A stretch of DNA of 64,000 nucleotides from Halomonas sp. Its GTDB lineage: Bacteria > Pseudomonadota > Gammaproteobacteria > Pseudomonadales > Halomonadaceae. The notes under the pieces are model-generated. The model had not been told where the DNA came from, did not search any database, and saw nothing but the letters and a program-made list of their open reading frames with translations. Of this stretch, positions 29,601 through 38,395 are shown one piece after another; positions within the stretch are counted from its first letter, which is position 1; every line of letters starts with the position of its first letter. The stretch lies in contig NZ_JAFIFK010000077.1 of the NCBI RefSeq assembly GCF_020832045.1, positions 1 through 64,000 of the forward strand, written 5' to 3'. A program made the translations under genes and the position numbers.

Positions 29601-29780
29601 GCCATCTTCCGGGCTCACGCCTTCCAGAGCCAGCGAGACGTAGATGATGGGAATGGGTACGTCCGGATTGGCCTCCTTGGGCACCGCCTGCCAAGCTGCA
29701 AGACCCGCCATCAGCAGGACCAGCAGCAACAGCAGGGTAGTGCGTGACCGGTCCAGCGCGGCCTCGATCAGAGTGCGCAT
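26688..29780 (-). CDS. RND-family efflux transporter permease
   Basis: A 1030-residue AcrB-type RND protein with twelve expected transmembrane segments and two large periplasmic loops. It pairs with the membrane fusion protein gene just upstream, so it is a tripartite pump lacking a linked outer-membrane channel. The TM4 relay motif reads GMLVDGAIVVSE (Asp398, then Gly399 where AcrB has a second Asp), and TM10 reads VVNNNIVLID where AcrB has a Lys. These substitutions put it outside the classical HAE1 group. Substrate unknown. Confidence 0.9.
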   Translation of the reverse strand: MRTLIEAALDRSRTTLLLLLVLLMAGLAAWQAVPKEANPDVPIPIIYVSLALEGVSPEDGERLLVRPMEQELRTIEGVRKMTAQASEGHAAVTLEFDAGFDPRRALADVRERVDIANASLPDEAEEPRVFEVNVGLFPVLTLGLSGPIEETRRLAIARQLQDAFEGVPEVLEVDIGGEREELMEIVIDPLVLDSYGVDFDSLFNLITRNNRLVAAGSLDTGAGRSPVKVPGIIESLDDVLGMPVKVDGDRVVTFADVGWIHPTFKDPAGFARIDDEPALVLEISKRAGANLIATIEGVRDILADAAPLLPEELSITTIMDQSVTVDQMLSELLNNVLTAVVLVLIVILAAMGVRSALMVGLTIPGAFLTGILLIWTIGYTLNIVVLFALILVAGMLVDGAIVVSELADRNLREGQPPREAWVNAASRMSWPVIAATATTLAVFFPLLFWPGVVGEFMKYLPATVILCLLASLAMALIFLPTLGGVFSVRASRAVHGEEMITAGGRLYRATLARLLAWPGMTLLIALLLMALIFVGYARFNHGVEFFPAVEPESAQVVVRSRGDFSALEKDAIVRRVESRLAGMSEVQALYARSYGVPNEQLGSDVIGTVQFELIDWQERRPARVIMNEMAERTADLPGVVLEFREQEQGPGGGKPIVLEISAVEAADGEAAVERIRQEMERLGGFRDIEDNRSLPGIEWRLNVDRAAAARLGADVAAVGSAVQLVTNGLRVASYRPAHAPDEVDISVRFPHDWRSIDQLDRLTLNTSRGQVPISHFASLEPAPRVGTLHRIDGQRAITLEADVAQGYQPDERLRALLTALGPPPEGVRVNVAGEQEDQEEASRFLITAFLVAIGLMLLILVTQFNSLYQALLVLSAIVFSTAGVLMGLLINGQPFGIVMVGMGIIALAGIVVNNNIVLIDTYNELRQAGLAPYDAALQAGGLRLRPVLLTAITTVLGLMPMVLEINVNLFAPSLGIGAPSTQWWTQLSSAIAGGLVFATGLTLLLTPCMLILWQRRVPQRESVEGEPAAT

Positions 29781-29782
29781 GT

Positions 29783-30910
29783 TCAGGGCGTCTCCTGCAC
29801 GGTGCTTGCATCGAGATCGCCATCGCCGTTTCCGGCCGCGTCGGGAGCCGGTACGGCGACCACCTTATCGCCGGGGGAAACGAAGCCACCGCCCAGGGTG
29901 ATCAGCCGGATCGTCTCGGGTAGCCCGGCAACGCTCGCCTGGGTGGCATCGGCGGCGATCAGGGTGATCGGCGTGGAAACCACCCTGGCATTTTCGTCCA
30001 GGTGCTTGATTCGCAGTTGGCCCTGGTCGTCCAGTTCCAGCAGGGCCGGCGAGAAGCGATGCACGTCACGTTCGGGCAGGGTGATCGCAAGGGTCGCGCT
30101 GGCACCTGCCAGACGGCGGCGCTGGGGGTTGTCGAATTCGGCCTCGACATAGAAGGAGCGGGTGGACTCCTCGGCACGACTCGACACGTGGGTCAGCTCG
30201 CCGGAGAGGCGGCTGCCGTCCAGCAGCCGGGCCTCGGCAGGCAGCCCCGGGCTCAGGTCGGGGGCGTCACGCTGGGCGACCCAGGCGCTGAGCTTGAGTC
30301 GACGATCGTCGATCAGGCGGGCATAGGTCTCGCCGACCTGCAACACTTCACCCTGCTCCACGTAAAGCCGATCGAGGACACCGTCGAAGGGGGCGGCGGG
30401 GCGAGTCTCGTCGAGTGCCTGGCGCAGCTCGGCGACTTCCGCCGCCGCTACGCTGACGCTGCTTTGCAGACGCAGCAGCTCGGGTTGGGAGATCAGGTTG
30501 CGCTGGCGCAGGTTGGCGGCCCCTGCCAGCTCTGCGCGTGCCAGTTCGAGCTGGTCCTCGGCGCGCTGCAGCTGTGCCTCCAGGGCGTCGCGAGAGAGGA
30601 CCAACAGGGGCGTGCCGGCTTCCACTGCGGTGCCCTGTGTCACTGGCAGCTCACTGACTCGTCCGGCATGCCGGGTGCGAAGCTCGACCTCGCGAAAAGC
30701 TTCCAGCTGGCCCTGAACCACTCGTTGAGGCTGGTAAGGGGTGGCCTGACTGGTGCGATATTCGACTCTGACCGGCGCTTCGCCTGCCGGGGAGTCGCCA
30801 GCCGGGGCCTGCTGCTGAAAGCGCTGTATGTCGCCGAGTGCTAGCCACAGCAGTATGGCCAGCAGCACCAGAGCGGCCAGCATGGCGGAAATGGGGGGAC
30901 GTCTGGGCAT
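29783..30910 (-). CDS. RND efflux periplasmic adaptor subunit
   Basis: A 375-residue membrane fusion protein: one N-terminal membrane anchor (residues about 8-26), lipoyl half-motif before and after a coiled-coil hairpin (about 95-165), then beta-barrel and membrane-proximal domains. It ends 3 bp before the permease start. The C-terminal tail is acidic and Asp/Gly-rich. It bridges the RND protein to a TolC-like channel encoded elsewhere. Confidence 0.9.
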   Translation of the reverse strand: MPRRPPISAMLAALVLLAILLWLALGDIQRFQQQAPAGDSPAGEAPVRVEYRTSQATPYQPQRVVQGQLEAFREVELRTRHAGRVSELPVTQGTAVEAGTPLLVLSRDALEAQLQRAEDQLELARAELAGAANLRQRNLISQPELLRLQSSVSVAAAEVAELRQALDETRPAAPFDGVLDRLYVEQGEVLQVGETYARLIDDRRLKLSAWVAQRDAPDLSPGLPAEARLLDGSRLSGELTHVSSRAEESTRSFYVEAEFDNPQRRRLAGASATLAITLPERDVHRFSPALLELDDQGQLRIKHLDENARVVSTPITLIAADATQASVAGLPETIRLITLGGGFVSPGDKVVAVPAPDAAGNGDGDLDASTVQETP

Positions 30911-31025
30911 GCGGCCTTCCCTGGTTCGGTAGCGGTAGCACGGTAAACAGGTCTGCGCAGCGAGCGCTGCGTCGCGCGGAGCCGAGCTGGCTGAATCGTG
31001 CAGCTTTCTCGGCTAATCAAGCATT

Positions 31026-31053
31026 GCATGATAGCGCATGATCTCGCATGAGG
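31026..31053. repeat. Three GCATG direct repeats, 10-bp period
   Basis: GCATGA occurs at 31026, 31036 and 31046, each exactly one helical turn from the next, followed by ATGCAT at 31062-31067. It lies about 120 bp upstream of the adaptor start and could be a cluster of regulator half-sites. Confidence 0.5.
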
Positions 31054-31185
31054 CAGTCGTCATGCATGGGTGCCCTCTCTCATGAGGATCACCTAGTCAG
31101 AGGTCGGATTGAGTTTTGTGCAATGCAAGCATAACATCTTGGCGGTCCGAATCCCGGCCAAGGCGGGCAAGCGCTCGCAAGGCTC

Positions 31186-31335
31186 ATAGGGAATGCTGGA
31201 CAGATTGGCGAGCGAGATGAAGCGCAAGGCGCACGGAGCGCAAGAACCGGAGCATATGCGGTATATGTGAGGATTCTGAGTATCGTGCAACGCGGCGTTT
31301 CGCTCGCGCAGACATTTGTGCAGCGTTTCCTTCAT
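31186..31335. repeat. 150-bp imperfect foldback element upstream of mdh
   Basis: The whole segment is an imperfect palindrome centred on 31260: CATAT-GCGGT-ATATG at 31253-31267, GCGAGCGA (31208-31215) against TCGCTCGC (31310-31317), GGCGCACG against CGTGCAACGC, and outer arms AGGGAATGCTG against CAGCGTTTCCTT. As RNA it would fold into one long bulged hairpin 25 bp before the mdh start. It looks like a dispersed intergenic repeat, but only one copy is in this window. Confidence 0.6.
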
Positions 31336-31359
31336 GGCGGCTCAACCGAAGGAGCAACA

Positions 31360-32334
31360 ATGAAAGATCCCGTACGTATTGCCATTACCGGCGGTGCTGG
31401 CCAGATCAGCTACTCCCTTATCTTCCGTATTGCGGCAGGCGACATGCTGGGACCGGATCAGCCCGTCATTCTCCAGCTGCTCGAGATTCCCCAGGCCATG
31501 GACGCGCTCAACGGCGTGGTCATGGAAGTGAACGACTGCGCCTTCCCGCTGGTGCAGGACATCGTCGCCACCGACGACCCCAACGTCGCCTTCAAGGATG
31601 TGGATTTCGCTCTGCTGGTCGGTGCCCGTCCGCGCGGCCCGGGCATGGAGCGCAAGGATCTGCTGGAAGCCAATGCGGCGATCTTCTCCGTTCAGGGCAA
31701 GGCGCTGAACGACAACGCCAGCCGCAACGTGCGCGTGCTGGTGGTGGGCAACCCCGCCAACACCAATGCGCTGATCGCTTCCTGCAACGCGCCGGACCTC
31801 AGCCCGCGTCAGTTCACCGCGATGACCCGCCTGGACCACAACCGTGCCCTGACCCAGCTGGCCCAGAAGACCGGCAAGCGTGTCACCGACGTGGACAGCA
31901 TGATCATCTGGGGCAACCACAGCGCCACTCAGTATCCCGACCTGGCCCACACCAAGGTTGCAGGCAAGCCAGCCTTCGAGCTGGTCGAGCGCGACTGGTA
32001 CGAAAACGACTTCATCCCCACCGTGCAGCAGCGCGGCGCGGCGATCATCAAGGCGCGCGGTGCCTCTTCCGCGGCTTCTGCCGCTTCCTCCGCCATCGAC
32101 CACATGCGCGACTGGGCGCTGGGCACCGACGGCGTGGTGAGCATGGCGATCCCCTCCGACGGTAGCTACGGCATCGAGGAAGGCATCATCTACTCCTACC
32201 CGGTGCGCTGCCAGAACGGCGACTACGAGATCGTCCAGGGTCTGGAGATCGACGAGTTCAGCCGCGCCAAGATGAAGGCTACGGAAGACGAGCTAAGAGA
32301 AGAGCGCGCCGCGGTCGAGCACCTTCTTGGCTGA
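31360..32334 (+). CDS. mdh: Malate dehydrogenase
   Basis: A 324-residue NAD-dependent malate dehydrogenase of the cytosolic/chloroplast-like group used by many gammaproteobacteria without the E. coli type. Cofactor motif [17 protein letters not shown], active-site arginines in [18 protein letters not shown], catalytic His in [14 protein letters not shown]. The start at 31360 follows GAAGGAG and avoids translating the upstream foldback element. TCA-cycle enzyme interconverting malate and oxaloacetate, the substrate of PckA. Confidence 0.95.
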   Translation: MKDPVRIAITGGAGQISYSLIFRIAAGDMLGPDQPVILQLLEIPQAMDALNGVVMEVNDCAFPLVQDIVATDDPNVAFKDVDFALLVGARPRGPGMERKDLLEANAAIFSVQGKALNDNASRNVRVLVVGNPANTNALIASCNAPDLSPRQFTAMTRLDHNRALTQLAQKTGKRVTDVDSMIIWGNHSATQYPDLAHTKVAGKPAFELVERDWYENDFIPTVQQRGAAIIKARGASSAASAASSAIDHMRDWALGTDGVVSMAIPSDGSYGIEEGIIYSYPVRCQNGDYEIVQGLEIDEFSRAKMKATEDELREERAAVEHLLG

Positions 32335-32367
32335 CACATACCTGCGCGAGTAAATCGTTGTTAAGAA

Positions 32368-32405
32368 AAAACCCCGAAAGCCAAGGCTTTCGGGGTTTTC
32401 CTTTT
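32368..32405. terminator. Terminator of mdh
   Basis: Perfect 15-bp arms AAAACCCCGAAAGCC (32368-32382) and GGCTTTCGGGGTTTT (32385-32399) with AA between, then CCTTTTC. The A-rich left flank makes it usable in both directions, also for the convergent phosphatase gene. Confidence 0.9.
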
Positions 32406-32423
32406 CTACGGCTCAGGGCTGGT

Positions 32424-33080
32424 TCAGTCGCGAAGAGACATGATGCGCCAGTCGCGCTGCTCGGCCACTTCTCTCAGGGTGGGGTCAGGGTCCACCGCAA
32501 CCGGGTGTTCCACCAGCTCGAGCAGCGGCAGGTCGTTGTGGGAGTCGCTGTAGAACCAGGCGTCTTCCAAGGTGTAATCCTTGTCGGCCAGCCACTCCGC
32601 CAGACGCTTGACCTTACCTTCCCGATAGCTCGGTATACCGCTGACCTTGCCGGTATAGCGGCCGTCGCACACCTCGGGTTCCACGGCAATCAAATGATCC
32701 ACGCCCAACCGCTCGGCGATCGGGCCGGTGATGAAGCGGTTGGTGGCGGTGATGATCAACAGAGTGTCGCCACGGCTGCGATGGCGGGCGAGCAGCTCCT
32801 CGCCCTTGCCCAGAATATTGGGTTCTATCTTGCTGGCCATGAACTGCTGATGCCAGGCGGCGAGCTGTTCGGGGCTGTTGTCGGCCAACGGTTTGAGCGC
32901 CACGGTGAGAAAGGCATGGATATCCAGCGTCCCCGCCTCGTAGTCGGCCATGAAGCGGTCGTTGGCTTCACGGTAGGCCTTGGCGTCCACTGCGCCCTGT
33001 TCGAGCAGGAACTCGCCCCAGGCGTGATCACTGTCGATGGCGAGCAAAGTGTTGTCCAGGTCGAAGATGGCCAGACTCAC
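32424..33080 (-). CDS. HAD-IB family phosphatase
   Basis: A 218-residue HAD phosphatase with motif [14 protein letters not shown] at the very N-terminus, motif II in LIITATNRF and motif [16 protein letters not shown]. The IB subfamily includes phosphoserine and histidinol phosphatases. It is divergent from rppH, and the same HAD/rppH/ptsP order occurs in Pseudomonas. Substrate not assigned. Confidence 0.88.
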   Translation of the reverse strand: MSLAIFDLDNTLLAIDSDHAWGEFLLEQGAVDAKAYREANDRFMADYEAGTLDIHAFLTVALKPLADNSPEQLAAWHQQFMASKIEPNILGKGEELLARHRSRGDTLLIITATNRFITGPIAERLGVDHLIAVEPEVCDGRYTGKVSGIPSYREGKVKRLAEWLADKDYTLEDAWFYSDSHNDLPLLELVEHPVAVDPDPTLREVAEQRDWRIMSLRD

Positions 33081-33278
33081 GGCTTACCCCTTGCGATGTG
33101 GTGAGTAAAGTCATGCTGCTTTTCGTAAAAGCTGGCGATTATGTCAGACAACGCTCACGCTGCTAAGCCCGCCGGTGCTTTTTCCGCTGCCGTGGTGCTC
33201 AGCCCCAACGTTGTATTGATGCGCTTCGCGCCCTTGTGGAAGAATGCAGGCAACGATGAATTTCACAAGGTGACGTCC

Positions 33279-33770
33279 GTGATCGACGCTGACGGCTTTC
33301 GTCCCAACGTTGGCATCATCATCGCCAACGCCAGGGGGCAACTGCTTTGGGCGCGTCGGGTAGGACAGAACGCGTGGCAGTTCCCCCAGGGAGGCATCAA
33401 GTCAACCGAAACACCGCAACAGGCGCTCTTTCGTGAGCTTGAAGAAGAGATCGGCCTTACCGCCGATGATGTCGAATTGCTTGCCTGTACCCGGGGATGG
33501 CTGCGCTATCGCTTGCCGCGACGCATGGTGCGCATGAACTCGAGGCCGGTTTGTATCGGTCAGAAGCAGAAGTGGTTCCTTTTGCGGATACGCTGTCAGG
33601 AGAGCCGCATCTGCATGGACGGCTCGGAGAAACCCGAGTTCGATAATTGGCGCTGGGTCAGTTACTGGTATCCGCTGGGGCAGGTGGTGCCATTTAAGCG
33701 CGAGGTATATCGCCGGGCGTTGAGCGAGCTTTCGCCGCGAGCGCAACGGCTGGCGCTGGAAGGACGCTGA
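33279..33770 (+). CDS. rppH: RNA pyrophosphohydrolase RppH
   Basis: A 163-residue Nudix enzyme that removes pyrophosphate from 5'-triphosphorylated mRNA, starting 5'-dependent decay. The start is the GTG at 33279 ([10 protein letters not shown]), 7 nt after AAGGTG; an earlier in-frame ATG at 33141 would add 46 residues absent from the family. Nudix box [11 protein letters not shown]...RELEEEIGL at residues 38-60, and the RLPRRM segment typical of RppH follows. Upstream of ptsP as in Pseudomonas. Confidence 0.92.
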   Translation: MIDADGFRPNVGIIIANARGQLLWARRVGQNAWQFPQGGIKSTETPQQALFRELEEEIGLTADDVELLACTRGWLRYRLPRRMVRMNSRPVCIGQKQKWFLLRIRCQESRICMDGSEKPEFDNWRWVSYWYPLGQVVPFKREVYRRALSELSPRAQRLALEGR

Positions 33771-33883
33771 GCGTTCAGGGTTTCTGTACGTATGACAGGG
33801 GCTGCGCAGGGCCCCGACATGAAGCGCTGCGATTCGCTGGCGGCGCTCGGCCTTGACTCCTCAGCAGGCGAGGGAAGATAACA

Positions 33884-36163
33884 ATGGAAAGCAAGACGCC
33901 GATGCTCGAGGTGTTGCGCCGGGTCATACAGGAGGTCAACGGCGCTCGCAATCTCGATGCGGCGCTGGCGACCATGGTGCGGCGTATTCGCAAGGCCATG
34001 CGCACCGACGTATGTTCCTTCTATCTCTATGACGCCGAGGCAGAAGCGCTGGTGCTGATGGAAACCATCGGTCTGCACAGCCAGGCAGTAGGTCGCGTCA
34101 GCCTGCGGGTGGGGGAGGGGCTGGTCGGTCTGGTCGGCGAGCGTGAGGAACCGCTCAACCTGGAAGATGCTCCCTCGCACCCGCGGTTCCGCTATTTCGA
34201 AGCCACCGGTGAGGAGCGCTATTCGAGCTTTCTCGGCGTGCCCATCATCCACCAGCGTCGCATGCTCGGCGTTCTCGTCGTACAGCAGGCAGATAAACGT
34301 CGCTACGATGAGGAGGATGAGGCCTTCCTCATCACCATGGGGGCGCAGCTTGCCGGGGTTCTGGCCCATGCACTTGCCACAGGCAGCCTCAGCAAGCCCA
34401 CCTTGCCCGGCGGTCAAGCGCTGTTCACCGGTGTTGCCGCCTCACCCGGGATGGCCATCGGCGAAGTGGTGGTAGTGGCGCCGCTGGCTGACCTGGACAG
34501 CGTCCCCGACCTGATTCCTACCGATGTCGAACATGAAATCGCCCGGCTCAAGGTGGCCATCGAAAGCGTGCGCGAGGAGATTCGTGCCGCGGGCGAGCGT
34601 CTGGCCAACCGTATCTCCGCCCAGGAGCTGGCGCTGTTCGAGGTTTATCAGCAGATGCTCAGTGAAGCGGCGCTTTCTCAGGAGGTGGAGAAGCGCATTC
34701 GCGAAGGGCAGTGGGCGCCGGGCGCCTTGGCCGATGTGGTGCGGCGCCACGTTCAATACCTCGAGCGGGTTGATGACGACTACCTGCGCGAGCGGGCCGC
34801 CGACGTGCGCGACCTGGGGCGCCGGGTACTGGCACATCTGCAGGAAGAGACTCCCCAGACACCCGCTACCTTCCCCGAGAGTACCATTCTGATCGGCGAT
34901 GAGATCAGCGTTGCCATGCTGGGCGAAGTGCCGCGAGAGCGCCTTGCCGGCCTGGTCTCGATGCGCGGCTCGAGCACCTCCCACGTGGCCATCGTGGCGC
35001 GGGCCATGGGCATTCCTACCGTGTCGGGCATGGTCGACCTGCCGCTGCCGCGACTCTCCGGCGCCGAGGTGGTGCTGGACGGACACCGAGGACGGCTCTT
35101 CGTGCGTCCCACCGATGAGCTCAAGGCTCGCTACTCCAGCCTGATCGCCGAAGAGGCTGCCCTGACCGAGGTGCTGGAGCACGAGCAGGACCTGCCCAGC
35201 GAAACGCCTGACGGGCACCTCATGCCGCTCATGGTCAATACCGGTCTGGCAATCGATACCACGGTGTCACTCAAGAAGCGCATTAGCGGCGTGGGGCTGT
35301 ACCGCACCGAAGTGCCGTTCATGATTGCCGAGCGTTTCCCGGGCGAGCAGGAACAGGCACGCCTCTACCGTGACCAATTGGAAAGCTTCGCACCGCTGCC
35401 GGTGGTCATGCGCACGCTCGACATCGGCGGTGACAAGGACCTGCCCTATTTCCCCATCGAAGAGGCCAACCCCTTCCTCGGCTGGCGAGGCATTCGTGTC
35501 ACCCTCGACCACCCCGAGGTGCTGATGGTGCAGCTGCGCGCCATGTTGCGGGCTTCCCAGGGGCTCGACAACCTGCAGATTTTGCTGCCCATGGTGACCA
35601 ACGTCGATGAAGTCGACGACGCTCTGCGCCTGCTGGATCGTGCCATTCGCGAACTGGGGGAGGAGGGCGTCGTCTCGCCGCGTCCCAAGGTTGGTGTGAT
35701 GCTGGAGGTCCCGGCGACGCTCTATCAACTGGACGCTCTGGCCGAGCGGGTCGATTTCTTCTCTGTGGGTAGCAATGACCTTACGCAATACCTGCTGGCG
35801 GTGGATCGCAACAACCCGCGCGTGGCGAATCTCTACGACGCCTGTCATCCCGCCGTAGTGAGCGCCATGGCACGGTTGGCCGAAGAGGCCAAGCGCCTGA
35901 AGAAGCCGATCTGCGTTTGCGGTGAAATGGCCGGGGATCCTGCCGGTGCGCTATTGCTGATGGGGATGGGCTTCGATTCGCTGTCGATGAATGCGCCCAG
36001 CTTGCCGCGGGTAAGAGCCGCGATCCGTCGAGTCTCATACGATGCGGCTCAGGCGCTGGTAAAGGAAACGCTGGCACTCAACACGCCGGCTGCCGTACGC
36101 AGTCATCTCCTGATGCGCCTTGGTGAATGGCAGCTGGCCCACCTGTTGCCGCCGCGGGATTGA
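33884..36163 (+). CDS. ptsP: PTS-Ntr enzyme I (PtsP)
   Basis: A 759-residue phosphoenolpyruvate-protein phosphotransferase of the nitrogen-related PTS. Residues 1 to about 165 form a GAF sensor domain (binds glutamine in characterised PtsP). The rest is enzyme I: phosphorylated His367 in RGSSTSHVAIVARAMG, the TIM barrel with LYRTEVPFM, and the active-site Cys at about 679 in ICVCGEMAGDP. It passes phosphate from PEP to NPr and EIIA-Ntr (not in the window), a regulatory relay. Confidence 0.95.
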   Translation: MESKTPMLEVLRRVIQEVNGARNLDAALATMVRRIRKAMRTDVCSFYLYDAEAEALVLMETIGLHSQAVGRVSLRVGEGLVGLVGEREEPLNLEDAPSHPRFRYFEATGEERYSSFLGVPIIHQRRMLGVLVVQQADKRRYDEEDEAFLITMGAQLAGVLAHALATGSLSKPTLPGGQALFTGVAASPGMAIGEVVVVAPLADLDSVPDLIPTDVEHEIARLKVAIESVREEIRAAGERLANRISAQELALFEVYQQMLSEAALSQEVEKRIREGQWAPGALADVVRRHVQYLERVDDDYLRERAADVRDLGRRVLAHLQEETPQTPATFPESTILIGDEISVAMLGEVPRERLAGLVSMRGSSTSHVAIVARAMGIPTVSGMVDLPLPRLSGAEVVLDGHRGRLFVRPTDELKARYSSLIAEEAALTEVLEHEQDLPSETPDGHLMPLMVNTGLAIDTTVSLKKRISGVGLYRTEVPFMIAERFPGEQEQARLYRDQLESFAPLPVVMRTLDIGGDKDLPYFPIEEANPFLGWRGIRVTLDHPEVLMVQLRAMLRASQGLDNLQILLPMVTNVDEVDDALRLLDRAIRELGEEGVVSPRPKVGVMLEVPATLYQLDALAERVDFFSVGSNDLTQYLLAVDRNNPRVANLYDACHPAVVSAMARLAEEAKRLKKPICVCGEMAGDPAGALLLMGMGFDSLSMNAPSLPRVRAAIRRVSYDAAQALVKETLALNTPAAVRSHLLMRLGEWQLAHLLPPRD

Positions 36164-36171
36164 GTGAGCCC

Positions 36172-36960
36172 ATGTGTCTGATAGCTTTCGATTTCCACCC
36201 ACGAATGCCGATACCGCTGCGCCTGGTGGCCAATCGTGATGAATTCCATCAGCGGCCGGCAGCGCCTCTCGGGGCATGGCAGGATGCACCCGACATCGTC
36301 GGTGGGCGTGATCTTGAGGCTGGCGGCAGCTGGCTTGCCGTCCATCGGGGGGGGCGAGTCGCGGCAGTGACCAACGTGCGTGATCCGTCGCTCGTCGTTG
36401 ACCCTGGTGCGCCCAGTCGCGGGCATCTCGTGCGCGACGCCTTGGAATGCCCCGACCTGTCCGCCTGGCTGGCCGAGCTCGCCTCGGGCGAGGGCTGGCG
36501 CTATGCCGGTTTCAATCTGCTGGCCGGTGACGGCGACCGGCTGTGGCACCTGCACCGCAGTCGGGACAGGCTGCTGCTCAGCCAGGTTTCGGCCGGTCTT
36601 CATGGGCTCTCCAATGCCACCCTCGATACCCCATGGCCAAAGCTGATCTCTGCGCGACAGGGCCTGGCTGCTGCGCTTCGTCGACGCTGGCCGGAAGATG
36701 CCCTGGCAGCGTTTTCCGCCACCCAGCCGGCCGATGACGGCCACCTGCCGGAGACCGGTATTGGCCTTGAGTTGGAGCGCCGCCTGTCGCCGCCCTTCAT
36801 TGTTGGCGAGCAGTATGGTACCCGCGCCATGACCTGGCTGGAGTGGCGCGCATCGGTCGATTTGATCGAGCTGGAGGAGCGCCGATTCGGCCCCGGCGGG
36901 CACGAACTTGGTGCAAGTCGGGAAATAATTTCCTTGCGCCACGCCCTGTTACGATCCTGA
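36172..36960 (+). CDS. NRDE family protein
   Basis: A 262-residue protein from the ATG at 36172, beginning MCLIAFDFHPRMP with the NRDE signature LVANRDEFHQRPAAPL. The Cys at position 2 is exposed after Met removal and suggests an N-terminal-nucleophile-type hydrolase (the family is related to that fold). The human relative is TANGO2, linked to haem and lipid handling; bacterial function is not established. It starts 8 bp after ptsP. Confidence 0.85.
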   Translation: MCLIAFDFHPRMPIPLRLVANRDEFHQRPAAPLGAWQDAPDIVGGRDLEAGGSWLAVHRGGRVAAVTNVRDPSLVVDPGAPSRGHLVRDALECPDLSAWLAELASGEGWRYAGFNLLAGDGDRLWHLHRSRDRLLLSQVSAGLHGLSNATLDTPWPKLISARQGLAAALRRRWPEDALAAFSATQPADDGHLPETGIGLELERRLSPPFIVGEQYGTRAMTWLEWRASVDLIELEERRFGPGGHELGASREIISLRHALLRS

Positions 36961-37021
36961 TGGGTCATGACAGCCGAAGCCTGGCGGCGTAAACTCCCTT
37001 CAATATCTGGCTCAGGGATGA

Positions 37022-38395
37022 ATGCCCGTGGTAGCTCACAAGGACCGTTTATGGTCGTATCTGGTATGGCCACTGCTATGGCCGCTGTTGCTGGCCCAGG
37101 CGGCCCTGGTCCTGCTCTGCGTGGTGGTGGGGGCGGTGCTTTGGGTGGCAACCCCCGACCCGACCTCCTGGACGGAATCCGCCTGGCTGCTATTGGCTCT
37201 GCTGGTAGGCACGACTCTTACCACCGCGGCATTTCTCCTCCAGCTTCGTCACCGCCTTCGTGACTGCGAGAATCAGTTCGAGAATCGGCTCGATCGGATC
37301 GAGCGACTGTTGCTTGAGGCCGAGCAGATGTTGCCGGCCTGGTTGGGTCAGCCGGGCAAGCTCACGCCCTATGCCGGCACGATGATAGGACACATGGAGC
37401 GTCTGCACGACGGCATGATCGAGCTGCAGTCAAGGCTTGAACTGGTACCGAGCCCGGATGCGCTGTTGGCGTCGAGTCAGCGTCCGGCTCTGACGCTCTA
37501 TCGGGGGCGCATCGTGGGCGCCAATCTCGCCATGGAAAGGCTTCTTGGCGACAGCCTGGAATCGCTGAGAGGTCAGGATCCTGGAACCCGTCTTATCAGC
37601 AAGGGTGATGCAGGTGACAAATGGACCGAGGTCCAGGTGCTGGACGGCGAAGGACGCTGGCGCTCTCTCCGAGTCGAGTGGCTGGAGGCTTCGCCCTATC
37701 AGCTGCTGCTCTTCGATCGGGTCAGTATGCATGAATTCGGCGATCTCCTGGCAGCACGCGAGCGTGCGCGGGAAGATTCGCGCCTCAAATCCCATTATCT
37801 GACGCTGCTGCAGCGTGAGCTCGAACCGCTTCTCTCCGAACTGACCGAGATCATGGAAGGTTCTGCCGGCTTTGGTGACCCCCAGCGTCATGCGCAGCTG
37901 CGTGACCGTATCGCTGATATCCTGCTGCTGATCGGCAGTCTGGCAGGAGAGCGGGAAGGGGAGACGCCGCACGTTTCCATTGGTCAGGCCGATCCGCTAC
38001 GAGTCCTGGTCGTCGACGACGGGCCGGTGAACCGCATGCTGGCAAGCCAGCTTCTTGAGGCGCAAGGGCTTGAGGTCGACAGCGTGTCCAGCGGACTCGA
38101 GGCATTGGAGCAGCAACGACGCAAGCCCTACGACCTGGTGCTGATGGACATCTTCATGCCGGAGATGGATGGCGTGGAAGCGGCCAGGCGGTGGCGCCAG
38201 CAGGAGGCGCAAACACCTGAGACTAGGCGCAGTATCCTGGTGGCGCTGACGGCCAATGCCACGAACAGTGATCGTGGACGTTTCATGGAGGCCGGCATGG
38301 ACGACTATCTGGCCAAGCCCTACGGCCCACGCGAGCTTATCGACCTGCTGCGGCATTGGCGCCCCGACGCCTTCGAGGAAACCACATCCCGATGA
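37022..38395 (+). CDS. Membrane-anchored receiver protein with degenerate histidine-kinase helix
   Basis: A 457-residue protein with two N-terminal transmembrane segments (about 15-42 and 53-74), a coiled coil, a PAS-like segment (about 155-235), a DHp-like helix (LKSHYLTLLQRELEPLL, 255-271) and a C-terminal receiver. In the helix the phospho-accepting His of the canonical SHELRTP box is Arg265, and there is no HATPase domain. The receiver is intact: D332/D333, phospho-acceptor D376, T410 and K432. It seems descended from a hybrid kinase that lost the kinase. Stop overlaps the TauE/SafE start (ATGA). Confidence 0.82.
   Translation: MPVVAHKDRLWSYLVWPLLWPLLLAQAALVLLCVVVGAVLWVATPDPTSWTESAWLLLALLVGTTLTTAAFLLQLRHRLRDCENQFENRLDRIERLLLEAEQMLPAWLGQPGKLTPYAGTMIGHMERLHDGMIELQSRLELVPSPDALLASSQRPALTLYRGRIVGANLAMERLLGDSLESLRGQDPGTRLISKGDAGDKWTEVQVLDGEGRWRSLRVEWLEASPYQLLLFDRVSMHEFGDLLAARERAREDSRLKSHYLTLLQRELEPLLSELTEIMEGSAGFGDPQRHAQLRDRIADILLLIGSLAGEREGETPHVSIGQADPLRVLVVDDGPVNRMLASQLLEAQGLEVDSVSSGLEALEQQRRKPYDLVLMDIFMPEMDGVEAARRWRQQEAQTPETRRSILVALTANATNSDRGRFMEAGMDDYLAKPYGPRELIDLLRHWRPDAFEETTSR

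Larger units (their letters stand above)
30911..31359. other. Intergenic region between RND adaptor and mdh
   Basis: A 449-bp divergent spacer. The left part, near the adaptor gene, has three GCATG copies at exactly 10-bp spacing (31026, 31036, 31046). The right part holds a 150-bp foldback element (31186-31335). A small minus-strand open frame across the element (31093-31335) is judged non-coding. No clear -35/-10 pair for either gene could be assigned. Confidence 0.6.

Noticed and set aside
31093-31335. An 80-codon minus-strand frame upstream of mdh
   Set aside because: It lies within the foldback element and has no ribosome-binding site or domain; more likely non-coding repeat DNA.
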